A stretch of 47,938 nucleotides of DNA from CADEED01 sp035286365 (GCA_035286365.1 DATHJZ010000152.1:1-47938); one strand, 5' to 3'. Positions 1 through 8,883 are shown, counted from the first letter of the stretch. The notes: generated by a model from the sequence alone, not told the origin. Numbers and translations are program-made.

Positions 1-58
1 GCATGGCGCGACATTTCCCACGCTTTACGCGCTTCCTGCTGGTGCGTGCGAATCGCGG

Positions 59-97
59 CTCGCGGCCCGAGCCGCGAGGGCCCGCTAGTTAGCGGGC
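59..97. repeat. Two adjacent short inverted repeats
   Basis: Bases 59-66 and 71-78 form a perfect 8-bp stem with a 4-base loop. Immediately beside it, 80-87 and 90-97 are perfectly complementary and would fold as a shorter stem with a 6-base loop. The second contains the TAG stop of the minus-strand DUF4406-like gene. There is no T-tract on either strand, so a Rho-independent terminator is not clear. A 3'-end stabilising hairpin or a REP-type repeat is as likely. Bases 1-58 hold no gene I can assign; a minus-strand ATG at 14 could begin a gene lying outside the window. Confidence 0.5.
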
Positions 98-450
98 GGA
101 ATCTCCGCCATCGACCGGTAGACGGTACGGCCATGCTCCCGGGCGATCGCCATCATCTCGTCCGCGCCGGCCGAAGCGCCGCCGATGCGCAACACGCCGT
201 CGCATCTCGCAACCACGCGCCGCGAGATCGGCTGGAAGATTTCATTGAAAACGGAGTCGCCGATCGTCTTCGATCCAGCGTGTTCGATGAGCGGCAGCGC
301 ATACCATTCGCCCAGCACGGGCAAGTGACCCAGGCGAAAGAGCGCGAGCGATGTGTCCAGCATCGCATCGACGTTTTTCTGAATGAGCGCCGGATCGTCA
401 TTGGTGCCGGATCGATAGGGGCCGGCAACGAGGATCATCAATGCGGGCAC
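85..450 (-). CDS. DUF4406-like protein (nucleoside 2-deoxyribosyltransferase-like fold)
   Basis: A 121-residue protein with the N-terminal pattern ILVAGPYRSG. This is the nucleotide-binding-like opening seen in DUF4406 and nucleoside 2-deoxyribosyltransferase-like proteins. A later GASAGADEM stretch resembles the part of that fold where a nucleoside-hydrolase-type acidic residue sits. The start is a GTG at 450, with GGAG about 11 bases upstream. An ATG four codons downstream (438) is the alternative and would begin directly with MILVAG. It lies 15 bases after the amidohydrolase gene on the same strand, so the two are probably cotranscribed. The family is recognised by eye; substrate and role are unknown. 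Confidence 0.7.
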   Translation of the reverse strand: MPALMILVAGPYRSGTNDDPALIQKNVDAMLDTSLALFRLGHLPVLGEWYALPLIEHAGSKTIGDSVFNEIFQPISRRVVARCDGVLRIGGASAGADEMMAIAREHGRTVYRSMAEIPPAN

Positions 451-465
451 TCGAGTATTTCTCCT

Positions 466-2169
466 TTACTTCGCCGCAGCGGCGCGCGGCATTTCGCGGC
501 CGGCGAAGAAAGTGTGCGTCACCTGCGCCTTGCGCACCGCTTCCGCCGCGGTTTCCTTCGTAAAGGTTCGGTCCAGCACGACGACGTCGGCGGCCTTGCC
601 GACCACGAGTGAGCCGATTTCCGCGTCCCGGCCGATGAGACGCGCAGCGTTGATCGTGTAGGCGGTGAGCATTTCATCGAGCGTCAGGGCTTCCTTCACA
701 TTGAGCGGGCCGAGTTCGGGCTTTTCCGGATTTACGCGCGACATGGCGGTGGCCATGGCTGCGAACGGGTTGAAGGAGCTCACGTCCCAGTCGCTGCCGC
801 CAGCGATGACGGCGTGATTGTCGGCGAGCGAACGCCCCAGGTACTGGCGCGCCATGCGCTCAGGCCCGAGCCAGGGCGTGAGCGCGTCGATGCTGTAGTT
901 GTCGGGCTGCGCCCACAGCAGTTGCAGTGACGCGAGCACGTCCAGGGCCGCGAAGCGCGGCAGGTCGGCGGCATCGATGAGCTGCAGGTGCGCGATGCTG
1001 TAGAGCCGCTTCGAGCCGGCGGCGCGCGCGACACCGAACGCGTCGAGCGCCTCACGCACCGCGGCATCGCCGATCGCATGGACGTGCACGTTGAAGCCGT
1101 CGGCGTCGGCCTGTTTGATGAACGCCGCCATGGCGGCGGGCGCCAGATACGACTTGCCCTTGCTCGTGGCCGGGCGGCCATCGGCATTGTTGTAGGGTTC
1201 GAGCAGTGCGGCGGTCTGCGTCGGAAATTCCAGCACGCCGTCGGCGAATAGTTTGATGAAGTCGGCGCTCAGCAAGGGATCGTTGCCAACCTGGGCGCGC
1301 AGGCCCTTGAGCCGCGCGAATTCCACCGGCGTGTCGGCCCCGCTGCTCTCGAGCGCAACGGTGACGCGCGCGGTGAGTTGTTTGAGCCGCGCGAGCTCGG
1401 CGTAGGCGGCGACCGTTTCCGCGTCGGTGTTCGCCTCGAGATACGAGGTAATGCCGGCGGCGTGCAGCTGCGGCAGGATCCAGCGCAGTTTTTCCAGGCG
1501 TTTTGCAGGCGTGGGCTGGTCCATCACGGAAGTGACCAGGCCGATCGCGCCGTCGACGAGAAAACCCGTCGCCTCGCCGCGGGCGTCCCGTTCGATGCGC
1601 CCGTCGTCCGGGTTCGGTGTCTTGCGCGTGATCTTCGCGAGTGCGAGCGCGCGCGAGTTTGCCCAGCCGGTGTGGCCGTCCGAACCCCACAGAAACAGCG
1701 GCCGGTCGCGCGCGATGGCGTCGAGCTCCGGGCGGCTCGCCTTGAATCCCGCGCCATTGACGTCGGTGACGATGAGCCACTTCGAGTCCTTGTCGTTCGC
1801 GAAACAGGCCCTGATCTTGTCGGCGGCCTGCCCGATGGTGAGCTGATCGTCCTCGAGACTGCAGCCGCCGCGCACCAGCGCACCCTCGGCAACGTGGATA
1901 TGGCTGTCGATGAGCCCCGGCAGCACCGTTGCGCCCGCGGCATCCACCACCTGGGTGTTGTCGCCTATCCACTGCTGCGCGCCGGCGTCGTCACCGACGA
2001 AGGCGATGCGTTCACCCGTGATGGCCAGCGCTGTCGCCTTCGGCCGGGCGGAGTCCATCGTGCGCACGTCGCCGTGCAGGATGACCACATCCGCATTCGG
2101 GTGAGGCGGCTTGGAATCGCATGCACACAATACGGCGCCGATCAACAACGCAAGTGCGGGTGTTTTCAT
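466..2169 (-). CDS. Amidohydrolase family lipoprotein (YtcJ-like, amidohydrolase 3)
   Basis: A 567-residue metal-dependent hydrolase of the amidohydrolase-3/YtcJ type. The first 20 residues are a lipoprotein signal with a lipobox ending LCAC, so the mature enzyme should be a membrane-anchored periplasmic lipoprotein. After a small beta-sandwich start comes the metal motif HIHVAEG near residue 86. The family's HVHAIGD block appears in the middle of the protein, and the C-terminus has the usual IGSLVVGKAADVVVLD. Relatives hydrolyse amide or N-formyl bonds, but the substrate cannot be read from sequence. It starts at ATG 2169, diverges from the acyltransferase at 2285, and is followed closely by the DUF4406-like gene. 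Confidence 0.85.
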   Translation of the reverse strand: MKTPALALLIGAVLCACDSKPPHPNADVVILHGDVRTMDSARPKATALAITGERIAFVGDDAGAQQWIGDNTQVVDAAGATVLPGLIDSHIHVAEGALVRGGCSLEDDQLTIGQAADKIRACFANDKDSKWLIVTDVNGAGFKASRPELDAIARDRPLFLWGSDGHTGWANSRALALAKITRKTPNPDDGRIERDARGEATGFLVDGAIGLVTSVMDQPTPAKRLEKLRWILPQLHAAGITSYLEANTDAETVAAYAELARLKQLTARVTVALESSGADTPVEFARLKGLRAQVGNDPLLSADFIKLFADGVLEFPTQTAALLEPYNNADGRPATSKGKSYLAPAAMAAFIKQADADGFNVHVHAIGDAAVREALDAFGVARAAGSKRLYSIAHLQLIDAADLPRFAALDVLASLQLLWAQPDNYSIDALTPWLGPERMARQYLGRSLADNHAVIAGGSDWDVSSFNPFAAMATAMSRVNPEKPELGPLNVKEALTLDEMLTAYTINAARLIGRDAEIGSLVVGKAADVVVLDRTFTKETAAEAVRKAQVTHTFFAGREMPRAAAAK

Positions 2170-2284
2170 GGCGCGACACTAGCATGCACCGCAACAACCC
2201 GCCGCGTTGCTCCGGCGTGCAGTCCTACGGAACCTGTGGGAATGGTGAGTCGAATCTCGCGGCCAATTGCCTCAGTTTTCGGGC

Positions 2285-3358
2285 ATGTTGCGAGTGCTTC
2301 AAGCAGGCCGCGGTCTGGCGGCGATCAGTGTTGCCGCGTTCCACCTGTCGGTGTTGATGAGTCTCGATCGCTACGGCGGCGAGGCAGTGTTTCGCGAGTA
2401 CACGCGCCATGGATTTCGCGGCGTCGATTTCTTCTTCATCCTCTCCGGCTTCATCATTCTCTTCGCACACTACCGGGACATCGGGATACCTGCGGCGTGG
2501 AAGGAATATGCCTATCGCCGCTTCGTGCGCGTTTTCCCGGTCTACTGGGTGTACACCGCCGGCTTCTGTGTGCTCGTGATCATCGGCGTGGGATCGAATA
2601 CCGATCTGCCCGAGAGCGCGCTCGATTGGCTGACCAGCCTGTCGCTGGTGCGTTTCACGAACGTGGAGCCGCCGCTGCCGGTCGCATGGACGCTGTTTCA
2701 CGAGGTCGCGTTCTACGGGATGTTCTCGCTGCTGATCTTCAGCAGGCGCTTCGGAATCGCGGCCATCGCCGCGTGGGCGATCGCGTGCATTGCTTTTTAT
2801 AACTACCCCATGCCCGATGAGCGCACGCCGTTGAACGTGTATACCGCGGGATACAACCTGTTCTTCCTGCTCGGCATGGGCGCGTTCTGGCTCTATCGGC
2901 GCGCGGGGCGGGGATTCCTGGAGCTGGGCGTGGGGTTTGCGATCTTCGTGGGCGCCTGCGTGACGATGGGGCTTCCTTACAGCCTTTCACCGCCGCTGCT
3001 GGCGCTCGGGCTCGCGCTTTTGGTCGCCGGGGCCACGAAACTGGAGAAGGCCGGCCTGTTGCGGGTTCCGGAATTCCTGTTCTTCATCGGTAACGCCTCG
3101 TACACCATCTACCTCGCGCACGAGTCGCTCGAGTCGCTGCTGCTCAAGATCGCACTCGCCTCGGGATTCCATCGCGCCGTGGGGGGCGAGGTCACCTATC
3201 TGCTCGTCGTTGTGCTGACCATCGCGCTCGGGTGCGTCGCCTATCTGCTGGTCGAGAAACCCCTGCTCGCCATACTGAAGCGGCACCACAAGCGCGCCAG
3301 CACGCGCCGGGTCGCCGCTTCCCCCGCGGGCGAGGCCGGGCAACGCGAGGCGACGTAG
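2285..3358 (+). CDS. Acyltransferase 3 family membrane protein (OafA/ExoZ-like)
   Basis: A 357-residue polytopic membrane protein of the acyltransferase-3 family, which moves acetyl or other acyl groups onto surface sugars. The opening LQAGRGLAA.SVAAFH carries the conserved His of the first helix. It is followed by GVDFFFILSGF and by RRFVRVFPVYW, the family's arginine-rich cytoplasmic motif. About ten hydrophobic segments follow, and the tail is Arg-rich. I chose ATG 2285 because LRVLQAGRG is where family members begin; an in-frame TTG at 2267 would add six residues. No strong ribosome binding site is visible. It stands alone and ends 20 bases before the convergent SRPBCC gene. The acceptor is unknown. 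Confidence 0.85.
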   Translation: MLRVLQAGRGLAAISVAAFHLSVLMSLDRYGGEAVFREYTRHGFRGVDFFFILSGFIILFAHYRDIGIPAAWKEYAYRRFVRVFPVYWVYTAGFCVLVIIGVGSNTDLPESALDWLTSLSLVRFTNVEPPLPVAWTLFHEVAFYGMFSLLIFSRRFGIAAIAAWAIACIAFYNYPMPDERTPLNVYTAGYNLFFLLGMGAFWLYRRAGRGFLELGVGFAIFVGACVTMGLPYSLSPPLLALGLALLVAGATKLEKAGLLRVPEFLFFIGNASYTIYLAHESLESLLLKIALASGFHRAVGGEVTYLLVVVLTIALGCVAYLLVEKPLLAILKRHHKRASTRRVAASPAGEAGQREAT

Positions 3359-3378
3359 CGCTCGGGTGCGTGACGCGC

Positions 3379-4002
3379 TCAGCGGCCTTCGATGTCGGCC
3401 TTGAGCCGGTCGAGCGCCTCGCTCCAGGCGCGGCGATATCCGTCGGCCTCGGCACGGGTCTGCAGGCGATCGATGCTGACCATCACCGTGCATTTCGCGC
3501 CGGCTCCGTCGAACTTGATGTCGACGGGGGTGGGCAGCGTCAGGCCTTCGTCTTCGGCGACCAGGCGCATGCTTTTGCCGGTCGTGACTTTCTTGATCGT
3601 CGCGCGGTTGCCATCGGCATTGCGCCAGTGGCCGCCTTCGATGAGTTTCAGGTCGTGCTTCGGACCGAACCAGCGGTCGAGCGCTTTCGCGGTCGCGAAT
3701 GCCTCGAAACATTTCTGCGGACTCGCCTTGATGCTCTTGGTGGGGCAGATCGAGTACCCCTTCGGCTTGCCGTCTTTGGCGAGATCGCCGCGCGCGATCT
3801 CGTATTCGTTGACGATTGTCGTCACCCACCAGGCGTCAGCGATCTTCTGATCGTCGCGCATCCACACGCTCAGCGTGCGGCGGCCGAGCGCGACACCGCC
3901 GTGTTTGTCGAGCGCCTTGAACCAATCGGAAAGTGACTTGCCGGTGGCTTCCTTGCAGGACGCCTCGCTCACGGCGTGATCGGACTTGCGCTCGACTTTC
4001 AT
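3379..4002 (-). CDS. SRPBCC/AHSA1-like domain protein
   Basis: A 207-residue soluble protein. The first ~75 residues resemble a DUF4287-type segment (TGKSLSDWFKALDKHG). From about residue 85 comes an SRPBCC (START/AHSA1) domain with the usual SPQKCFEAFATAKALDRWFGP opening, a beta-rich middle and a C-terminal helix ending in LDRLKADIEGR. Such domains bind hydrophobic ligands or act as stress cofactors; no function is implied here. The start at ATG 4002 overlaps the stop of the DUF1761 gene as ATGA, pointing to translational coupling. The open frame extends far upstream, but those residues are an artefact of the other frame. Confidence 0.75.
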   Translation of the reverse strand: MKVERKSDHAVSEASCKEATGKSLSDWFKALDKHGGVALGRRTLSVWMRDDQKIADAWWVTTIVNEYEIARGDLAKDGKPKGYSICPTKSIKASPQKCFEAFATAKALDRWFGPKHDLKLIEGGHWRNADGNRATIKKVTTGKSMRLVAEDEGLTLPTPVDIKFDGAGAKCTVMVSIDRLQTRAEADGYRRAWSEALDRLKADIEGR

Positions 4003-4427
4003 GGGCAGGGAAGCTGCGCGCAGTCCTTGCAGGGCAGCAGTGCGAGCACCGTGCCGATGATCGTGAACTGCAAGGTGTGATAGCCGCCATTGATGCAGAA
4101 CAGCTTGAAGCTGCGGCGCTCGAACAGGTAGTTGATGCCGAAGCTGCCTGCGACCCACAGCAGGCCGGCGGAAAAGCCGACGGCGCTGCCAAAGATCACC
4201 GAGGGCCGTGGCCCCAGGAAGTTCGCAAAATTCCAGGCGGCGAGCAGTGCCAGGAACAGCGTAGTGCCGAAGATCACGGGCATGTTGCCGGTCTTGAGCT
4301 GCTCGTCGGTGAGCCCGGCTTCGCGTTGCCAGGCTTTGCCGAACAGGACGGGGGAGTACCAAAGGCTGCCTAACAGGAAACAGGCAACAGCGGCGACGAT
4401 GATGGCGATCCAGTTGACCTCAGGCAC
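3999..4427 (-). CDS. DUF1761 domain membrane protein
   Basis: A 142-residue membrane protein with four hydrophobic helices. It opens VPEVNWIAIIVAAVACFLLGSLWYSP and continues FGKAWQREAGL, the signature of DUF1761 proteins. The GTG start at 4427 is well supported: GGGAGG lies six bases upstream and the length matches the family. It is the first gene of a two-gene unit and overlaps the SRPBCC gene by ATGA. The in-frame extension upstream crosses an inverted repeat and the AraC gene in the wrong frame, so it was discarded. Function is unknown. Confidence 0.8.
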   Translation of the reverse strand: MPEVNWIAIIVAAVACFLLGSLWYSPVLFGKAWQREAGLTDEQLKTGNMPVIFGTTLFLALLAAWNFANFLGPRPSVIFGSAVGFSAGLLWVAGSFGINYLFERRSFKLFCINGGYHTLQFTIIGTVLALLPCKDCAQLPCP

Positions 4428-4496
4428 GGGAACCTCCCTTGTTGTTGTGGCGGGAGTTTGCGCTCGATGCGCCGGTGCGTCTTGGAAAAAAGAGAA

Positions 4497-4573
4497 GAGG
4501 GGGACATTCCTGGTTTTCGACAAAAACGTTGTTTGCGCACATCGCTTTTGATGAAAACCAGGAATGTCCCCTC
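4497..4573. repeat. REP/MITE-like inverted repeat with 19-bp perfect arms
   Basis: Bases 4500-4518 (beginning GGGGACATTCC) and 4553-4571 are perfect reverse complements over 19 bp. The pairing continues imperfectly inward, leaving a small loop. The block is visibly more AT-rich than its surroundings. Its right arm abuts the TAG stop of the AraC-type gene (4573-4575). Palindromes of this kind are mobilised by REP-associated tyrosine transposases (RAYT) in many proteobacteria. Assignment to that class is inference, because I see no other copy and no transposase in the window. It probably also ends transcription of the AraC operon before the DUF1761 gene. Confidence 0.75.
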
Positions 4574-5436
4574 TAACGCAGCACGACGCTGCCGGAGTCG
4601 GGGCGGTCGCGGCGCGCGAGCTCGACGGGCGAAAAACCCGTGAAGCGGCGGAACTCGTTGATGAGATGCGACTGATCGTAGTAACCGCATTGCTCCGCGA
4701 GCGACGCCCACGGCACCTGGCCGTCGGCCGCATTGAGCAGCGCCAGCGCACCGCGGAAGCGATGCACGCGCGCCAGCGCCTTGGGCGACAGGCCCACCTG
4801 CTGTTGAAACAGATTGCCGAGATGCTTGCGCGTATAGCCGGTCTGCGTGGCGAGATCTTCAATGGACATGCGCCCACCGCTGGCGGCGATCCGATCCACC
4901 GCCCAGCGTACGGCGGGATGCACGATGGTGCGCGGCTTGAGCCGGGCCAGCAGCCAGCGTTCGACGCACTTGAAGCGCGCTTCGAGCGTGGGGGTATTCA
5001 GCAGCCGCTCGCGCAGGAGCAACGCACCGTCGCCGAGCGCATCCGCCAACGCGATGATCCGGTCTGACAGTCCATCCATGCGTTCGCCCAGCCAGGGAAA
5101 CGTGCCGCGCGCGGTGAATGCCACGCCTAACAAGGCATTGCCATGCGGCGCTTCGGTGTCGATCGGCCCCTGGTGCAACCCGGAGTACCACACGTCGACG
5201 AACGGCACCCGCGTCTCGGGCGGCCCGGGGTCGATGCGGTACTGCGCCGGCCCCAGGTTGATCAGCAGCTGACTCTGGCCCGACGGCAGGATGCGATCGC
5301 GTTGGTAGGCGGTTTTGCCCTCGCCGTACCACATGCTCGCAACGATCTCCGCCAGGCGGGAATCGGTCTGCCAGACGCTCACGCTCCAGTGGCCGATGGG
5401 CGACTGGTGCGAGAACGTCTGCAACCGTTCAGTCAT
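4573..5436 (-). CDS. AraC-family transcriptional regulator
   Basis: A 287-residue regulator. The first ~150 residues form a sensor-like N-terminal domain of the DUF6597 type (LPSGQSQLLINLG, then GVAFTARGTFPWLG). Residues ~180-280 hold the AraC double helix-turn-helix, with SIEDLATQTGYTRKHLGNLFQQQVGLSPKALARVHRF and a second helix pair ending in YYDQSHLINEFRRFTGFSP. It starts at ATG 5436, which overlaps the stop of the esterase fusion gene by 8 bases, so it is the last gene of an operon GH43 - DUF1080/esterase - regulator. That position suggests control of the sugar genes, with the ligand perhaps a xylo- or arabino-oligosaccharide; this is inference. Confidence 0.88.
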   Translation of the reverse strand: MTERLQTFSHQSPIGHWSVSVWQTDSRLAEIVASMWYGEGKTAYQRDRILPSGQSQLLINLGPAQYRIDPGPPETRVPFVDVWYSGLHQGPIDTEAPHGNALLGVAFTARGTFPWLGERMDGLSDRIIALADALGDGALLLRERLLNTPTLEARFKCVERWLLARLKPRTIVHPAVRWAVDRIAASGGRMSIEDLATQTGYTRKHLGNLFQQQVGLSPKALARVHRFRGALALLNAADGQVPWASLAEQCGYYDQSHLINEFRRFTGFSPVELARRDRPDSGSVVLR

Positions 5437-7228
5437 TCGTCCAGATCCACTTGAGGATCTCGGGCAGCAACGCGCCGCCATGAGCGTCCGAATGTGCACC
5501 GTCGCCCCAGTTGTGACGCAACTCGTAACGCGTGCCCAGCACGTTGTCCTTGTCCGCCTTGGCGTTGGCGTATTCGAACGCGGACAGCATCTGCTGATTC
5601 GCGAGGAACCAGCTGCCGTGTTCGTTCGACAGATCGTGTTCGCCATCCTGCAGATAGATGCGGATTGGCTTGATCGGATTCTTGCGGATCAAGGTGGGAT
5701 ACAGATCGCCACCCGGCACCATCGGCTTGCCGTCCGCGGCCGGCGCGTAGCCGATCGAGGTATAGCTGCCGATCATGCTGATGACGCGGCGGAAGGAGTC
5801 CGGGCGCTGCCAGGCCACGGTGAACGCGCAGATCGCGCCGCTCGACGTGCCGCCGATCACGCGCTTCTCGGGATCGTTGGTCAGGTTGTACTTCTTCGCC
5901 ACCTCCGGAAGCATTTCCTCGATGAGAAAACGCGCGTAGATGTCGTTCAGCGCGTCGTACTCCTCTTTGCGATGATTCGGATTCTTCATGTCGAGATCGG
6001 TGGGGTAGGTCTCGCTGAGATTTCCGGGCGTGATGAAGATGCCGATGGTCACGGGCATCTGGCCCTTGCCGATGAGATTTTCCATGGCCTGCGGTACGCG
6101 CAAGGACCCATTCGGATTCGTGGCGCGCTGGCCGTCCTGGAACACCAGCACGTTGGCCGGTTTCTTCGGGTTGTACTGCGCGGGCACGAATATCCAGTAA
6201 CGCCGCACGGTGCCGGCGATGATCTTGCTGTGGAACTCGAACGGGCCCTCGAGACGGCCTTTCGGAATACCTTCCTGCGGCAGGGAATCCGCGTTCAACG
6301 CATATTCGCCCGCGCGGCGCATCTGAGGCTTGGCTCCTTCCGCGAATTTGCAGTCCTCGGGCACAGGCTTGATGTAATAGCTCTTGTAGTTAGTGGCGGC
6401 CTTGTCCATGCAGCCGGCGAGATTCAGGATCTCCACCTTGCGGAAGTCGATGGGATGCGACTCGCTCTGCAGCGAGATGTAACCGCTGTCGATCAGCGTG
6501 CCGTCGGGCTTGGTCGTGGTGTTGTAGTTGTCGACCACGCCGCCGCCGTACTGCGGCAGTTCGTACTCGAGCACTTTCTGGCCATTGACGTAGTGCGCGA
6601 TCGTTCCCGAACCGTGCACTTCGAACTCCGCGCGCACCCACTGGTCACCGTCGAAGGTGGGCGAGGCGGAGTTGAGGCAATGTTCCTTGTAGAGCTTGCC
6701 CTGGTAGACGATCTCGGTGCCCGGGCTGCACATGTTTGCCGTGGAACGCGGCTTGCCGTCGCTGTTGCCGCCCAGCAGTTGGCCCTCGATCGATATCGGG
6801 AAGGTCTGATCGCGCGGCATGGTGCGCGGATCGGGCGAGTGCAACATGGCGCCGCTGTTGCGCAAAGCCCAGTCCGGGCCGCCCGCGACCTGTTGCCCGA
6901 CGAAGCGGTATTCCACCACCAGGCGGTAGTAGGAGAACGGGTCCTTATAGAAGAGGTGTCCGAACTGGTTATCGAAAGCCTTGTACTTGTCCTTGTCGTA
7001 GCGCACTTCGAGCAGGCCGTTCTCGACACGGAAGGTATTGGCGAAATTCTCGCCGACTTCGTGCTTGGCGATCTTCGGCGTCCAGCCTTTCAGATCCTTG
7101 CCGTTGAACATCACGATCCAGTCCTGCTTGTCCGCGTCGGGGTTCGCCACGGGCGTTTGCGCATGGGCGGTCAGGGCGGCCGAGGCGAGAAGCATGCTCA
7201 ACGCGAGAAATCTGATACGCATTTTCAT
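5429..7228 (-). CDS. Secreted DUF1080 (3-keto-disaccharide hydrolase-like) - esterase fusion
   Basis: A 599-residue two-domain exported enzyme with a signal peptide ending near AHA-Q23. Residues ~35-270 form a DUF1080/3-keto-disaccharide hydrolase-type jelly-roll (FNGKDLKGWTP at its start). Residues ~310-599 form an alpha/beta-hydrolase esterase of the putative-esterase (esterase D/Fes) type. It has the nucleophile motif G-T-S462-S-G, a candidate acid in DGEHD (528-532) and a candidate His at 579 or 583. Next to GH43, it plausibly removes acyl or feruloyl groups from xylan; that is inference. ATG 7228 overlaps the GH43 stop as ATGA. Another ATG lies two codons in. It is much longer than either family alone. 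Confidence 0.85.
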   Translation of the reverse strand: MKMRIRFLALSMLLASAALTAHAQTPVANPDADKQDWIVMFNGKDLKGWTPKIAKHEVGENFANTFRVENGLLEVRYDKDKYKAFDNQFGHLFYKDPFSYYRLVVEYRFVGQQVAGGPDWALRNSGAMLHSPDPRTMPRDQTFPISIEGQLLGGNSDGKPRSTANMCSPGTEIVYQGKLYKEHCLNSASPTFDGDQWVRAEFEVHGSGTIAHYVNGQKVLEYELPQYGGGVVDNYNTTTKPDGTLIDSGYISLQSESHPIDFRKVEILNLAGCMDKAATNYKSYYIKPVPEDCKFAEGAKPQMRRAGEYALNADSLPQEGIPKGRLEGPFEFHSKIIAGTVRRYWIFVPAQYNPKKPANVLVFQDGQRATNPNGSLRVPQAMENLIGKGQMPVTIGIFITPGNLSETYPTDLDMKNPNHRKEEYDALNDIYARFLIEEMLPEVAKKYNLTNDPEKRVIGGTSSGAICAFTVAWQRPDSFRRVISMIGSYTSIGYAPAADGKPMVPGGDLYPTLIRKNPIKPIRIYLQDGEHDLSNEHGSWFLANQQMLSAFEYANAKADKDNVLGTRYELRHNWGDGAHSDAHGGALLPEILKWIWTND

Positions 7229-8883
7229 TCCTGTCTGGCAAAAGGACCTAACACGGTGCCGACGAATCCGCCGGCAACTTCCGTGCTCAATATCGAACCG
7301 TCGTCGTTTTCACGCAGCGCCTGCCATCCCCCGCCGGCGTCGTAGAAGAAGGAGTAGTTGGGGCCGTCGGCGCTGATGCGCAGTTGCAACGAGGGAGGTA
7401 CCTGCGACAGCACCCGCGTGAAGCTCTGTGATTCATTGCCTGCGCTGCGCTCCAGGAAAATCTGCAGTTGCTCGCCCGAACGGCGCGCGCCGAGAAAGTA
7501 CCAGTATTTCTCGTTCTGGAACGCGGCGAGTCCGGCGGCAATGCCGTTCTCCGGTGGCGCCGACAACTGCGTGCTCGCATCGAATTTCAGGTCTTCCTGG
7601 CGCCGTGCGAGGAACGAGGTGTTGCGCTTCGCGTCGAGACCGATCGGCAGCGGGTGGATGGTCAGCTTGCCGGGATTGCTGGTGGTATCGAACCAGCGCT
7701 GCTTCGGCACGTGGATCTGCAGCCACTCGGGGCCGGGCTCGGCGTAGTCGAACTCGTCGCGGTTGGTGATCGTGCTGAATGTCTTGGGCGGGGTAACGGG
7801 ATCCGCGAGCCGGTTGCCGCGACTACTGACTGTTCCCGGAATCGCGGTCGCCTTCGGAAGAATGATCGGCCAGCCGTTTTTCCATTCGACCGGCAGCAGA
7901 AACGTCTCGCGGCCGGTGTTGAAGCGATATCCCTGATAGGGGCGTGACGCGAGGAACACGGCCCACCAGCTGCCGTCGGGCTTCTGCACGAGATCCGCGT
8001 GACCGGCGTTCGTCACGGGATTGGCGCGTTCAGGCGAAAGATCACGCTGCGTCAGGATGGGATTGCCCGTGAAAGGCTCGAACGGCCCCCACGGCGATTT
8101 GCCGCGGAAAATGACCTCGGAATGCCCGCGCTCGGTGCCACCTTCGGCGCACATCAGGTAGTAGTGCCCCTTGATGCGATAAAGATGCGGGCCTTCGATC
8201 CAGATCGGCTGCTTCGAGATATCGCTGCCGCCATTGACGATGACTTTGCGTGGCCCGGTGAGTTTATTGGCCGTAGTGTCGAACTGCTGGATCCAGATCG
8301 CGCGATGACCGTCGTATAGCGGCTTTCCATCGGGCGGGCCGTTGTTCACGACGTATGCCTTGCCGTCGTCGTCGAAGAAAAACGACGGATCGATGCCGTC
8401 GATTTCCTTCAGCCACACGGGATCGGACCAGGGGCCGGACGGATTCTTCGCCGTCACGAAAAAGTTGCCGCCGGCATCGACCAGCGTATTGATGACGTAG
8501 AAAATGCCATTGTGATGGTGGATAGACGGCGCGAATACGCCCCGGGAAATACCGAGCCCGTCGAAGCTGACTTTGGTTGGGTCGTTCAATGCGTGGCCGA
8601 TCAATTTCCAGTGCACGAGGTCCTGGCTCTCGTGGACCGGAATTCCCGGCCAATGAGCAAAGGTTGAGTTCACCAGGTAGAACATCTTGCCGACCGCAAC
8701 TACGCTCGGATCGGGGTAGTAACCCGGCAGAATGGGATTGCGGTACGAGCCGCTCGCGAGCGGGCCGGCGCGCATGGCGTCGTGCCCGGAGTATTCGAAC
8801 CATTCGAACGCAACTGACTGATGCGTATCCGCGTGCGCAATGGCGGCAAGACCAACGATCGCGATGACGCAAACCGACTTCAT
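7225..8883 (-). CDS. Glycoside hydrolase family 43 (beta-xylosidase / alpha-L-arabinofuranosidase)
   Basis: A 552-residue exported glycosidase with a signal peptide (residues 1-18). The five-bladed GH43 propeller spans ~45-340, and its catalytic triad is visible: Asp58 in YYPDPS (general base), Asp165 in IDGIDPSF (pKa modulator) and Glu230 in IEGPHLY (acid). The C-terminal ~190 residues form the beta-sandwich found in GH43 beta-xylosidases. It releases xylose or arabinose from xylo-oligosaccharides; the exact specificity is open. ATG 8883 has GGGGGAG just upstream. An in-frame extension further upstream is not used, because the signal peptide begins here. It is the first gene of the operon with the esterase fusion and the AraC regulator. 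Confidence 0.9.
   Translation of the reverse strand: MKSVCVIAIVGLAAIAHADTHQSVAFEWFEYSGHDAMRAGPLASGSYRNPILPGYYPDPSVVAVGKMFYLVNSTFAHWPGIPVHESQDLVHWKLIGHALNDPTKVSFDGLGISRGVFAPSIHHHNGIFYVINTLVDAGGNFFVTAKNPSGPWSDPVWLKEIDGIDPSFFFDDDGKAYVVNNGPPDGKPLYDGHRAIWIQQFDTTANKLTGPRKVIVNGGSDISKQPIWIEGPHLYRIKGHYYLMCAEGGTERGHSEVIFRGKSPWGPFEPFTGNPILTQRDLSPERANPVTNAGHADLVQKPDGSWWAVFLASRPYQGYRFNTGRETFLLPVEWKNGWPIILPKATAIPGTVSSRGNRLADPVTPPKTFSTITNRDEFDYAEPGPEWLQIHVPKQRWFDTTSNPGKLTIHPLPIGLDAKRNTSFLARRQEDLKFDASTQLSAPPENGIAAGLAAFQNEKYWYFLGARRSGEQLQIFLERSAGNESQSFTRVLSQVPPSLQLRISADGPNYSFFYDAGGGWQALRENDDGSILSTEVAGGFVGTVLGPFARQE

Noticed and set aside
1..58. Possible gene start or end at the left edge
   Set aside because: Too little sequence to choose a strand or frame.
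1378..2802. 474-codon plus-strand open frame
   Set aside because: It crosses the amidohydrolase antisense and the acyltransferase in another frame; no start signal or family features.
5315..7345. 676-codon plus-strand open frame opposite the esterase fusion
   Set aside because: It is the antisense shadow of a GC-rich gene with clear domains. Its translation is compositionally odd and has no recognisable motif.
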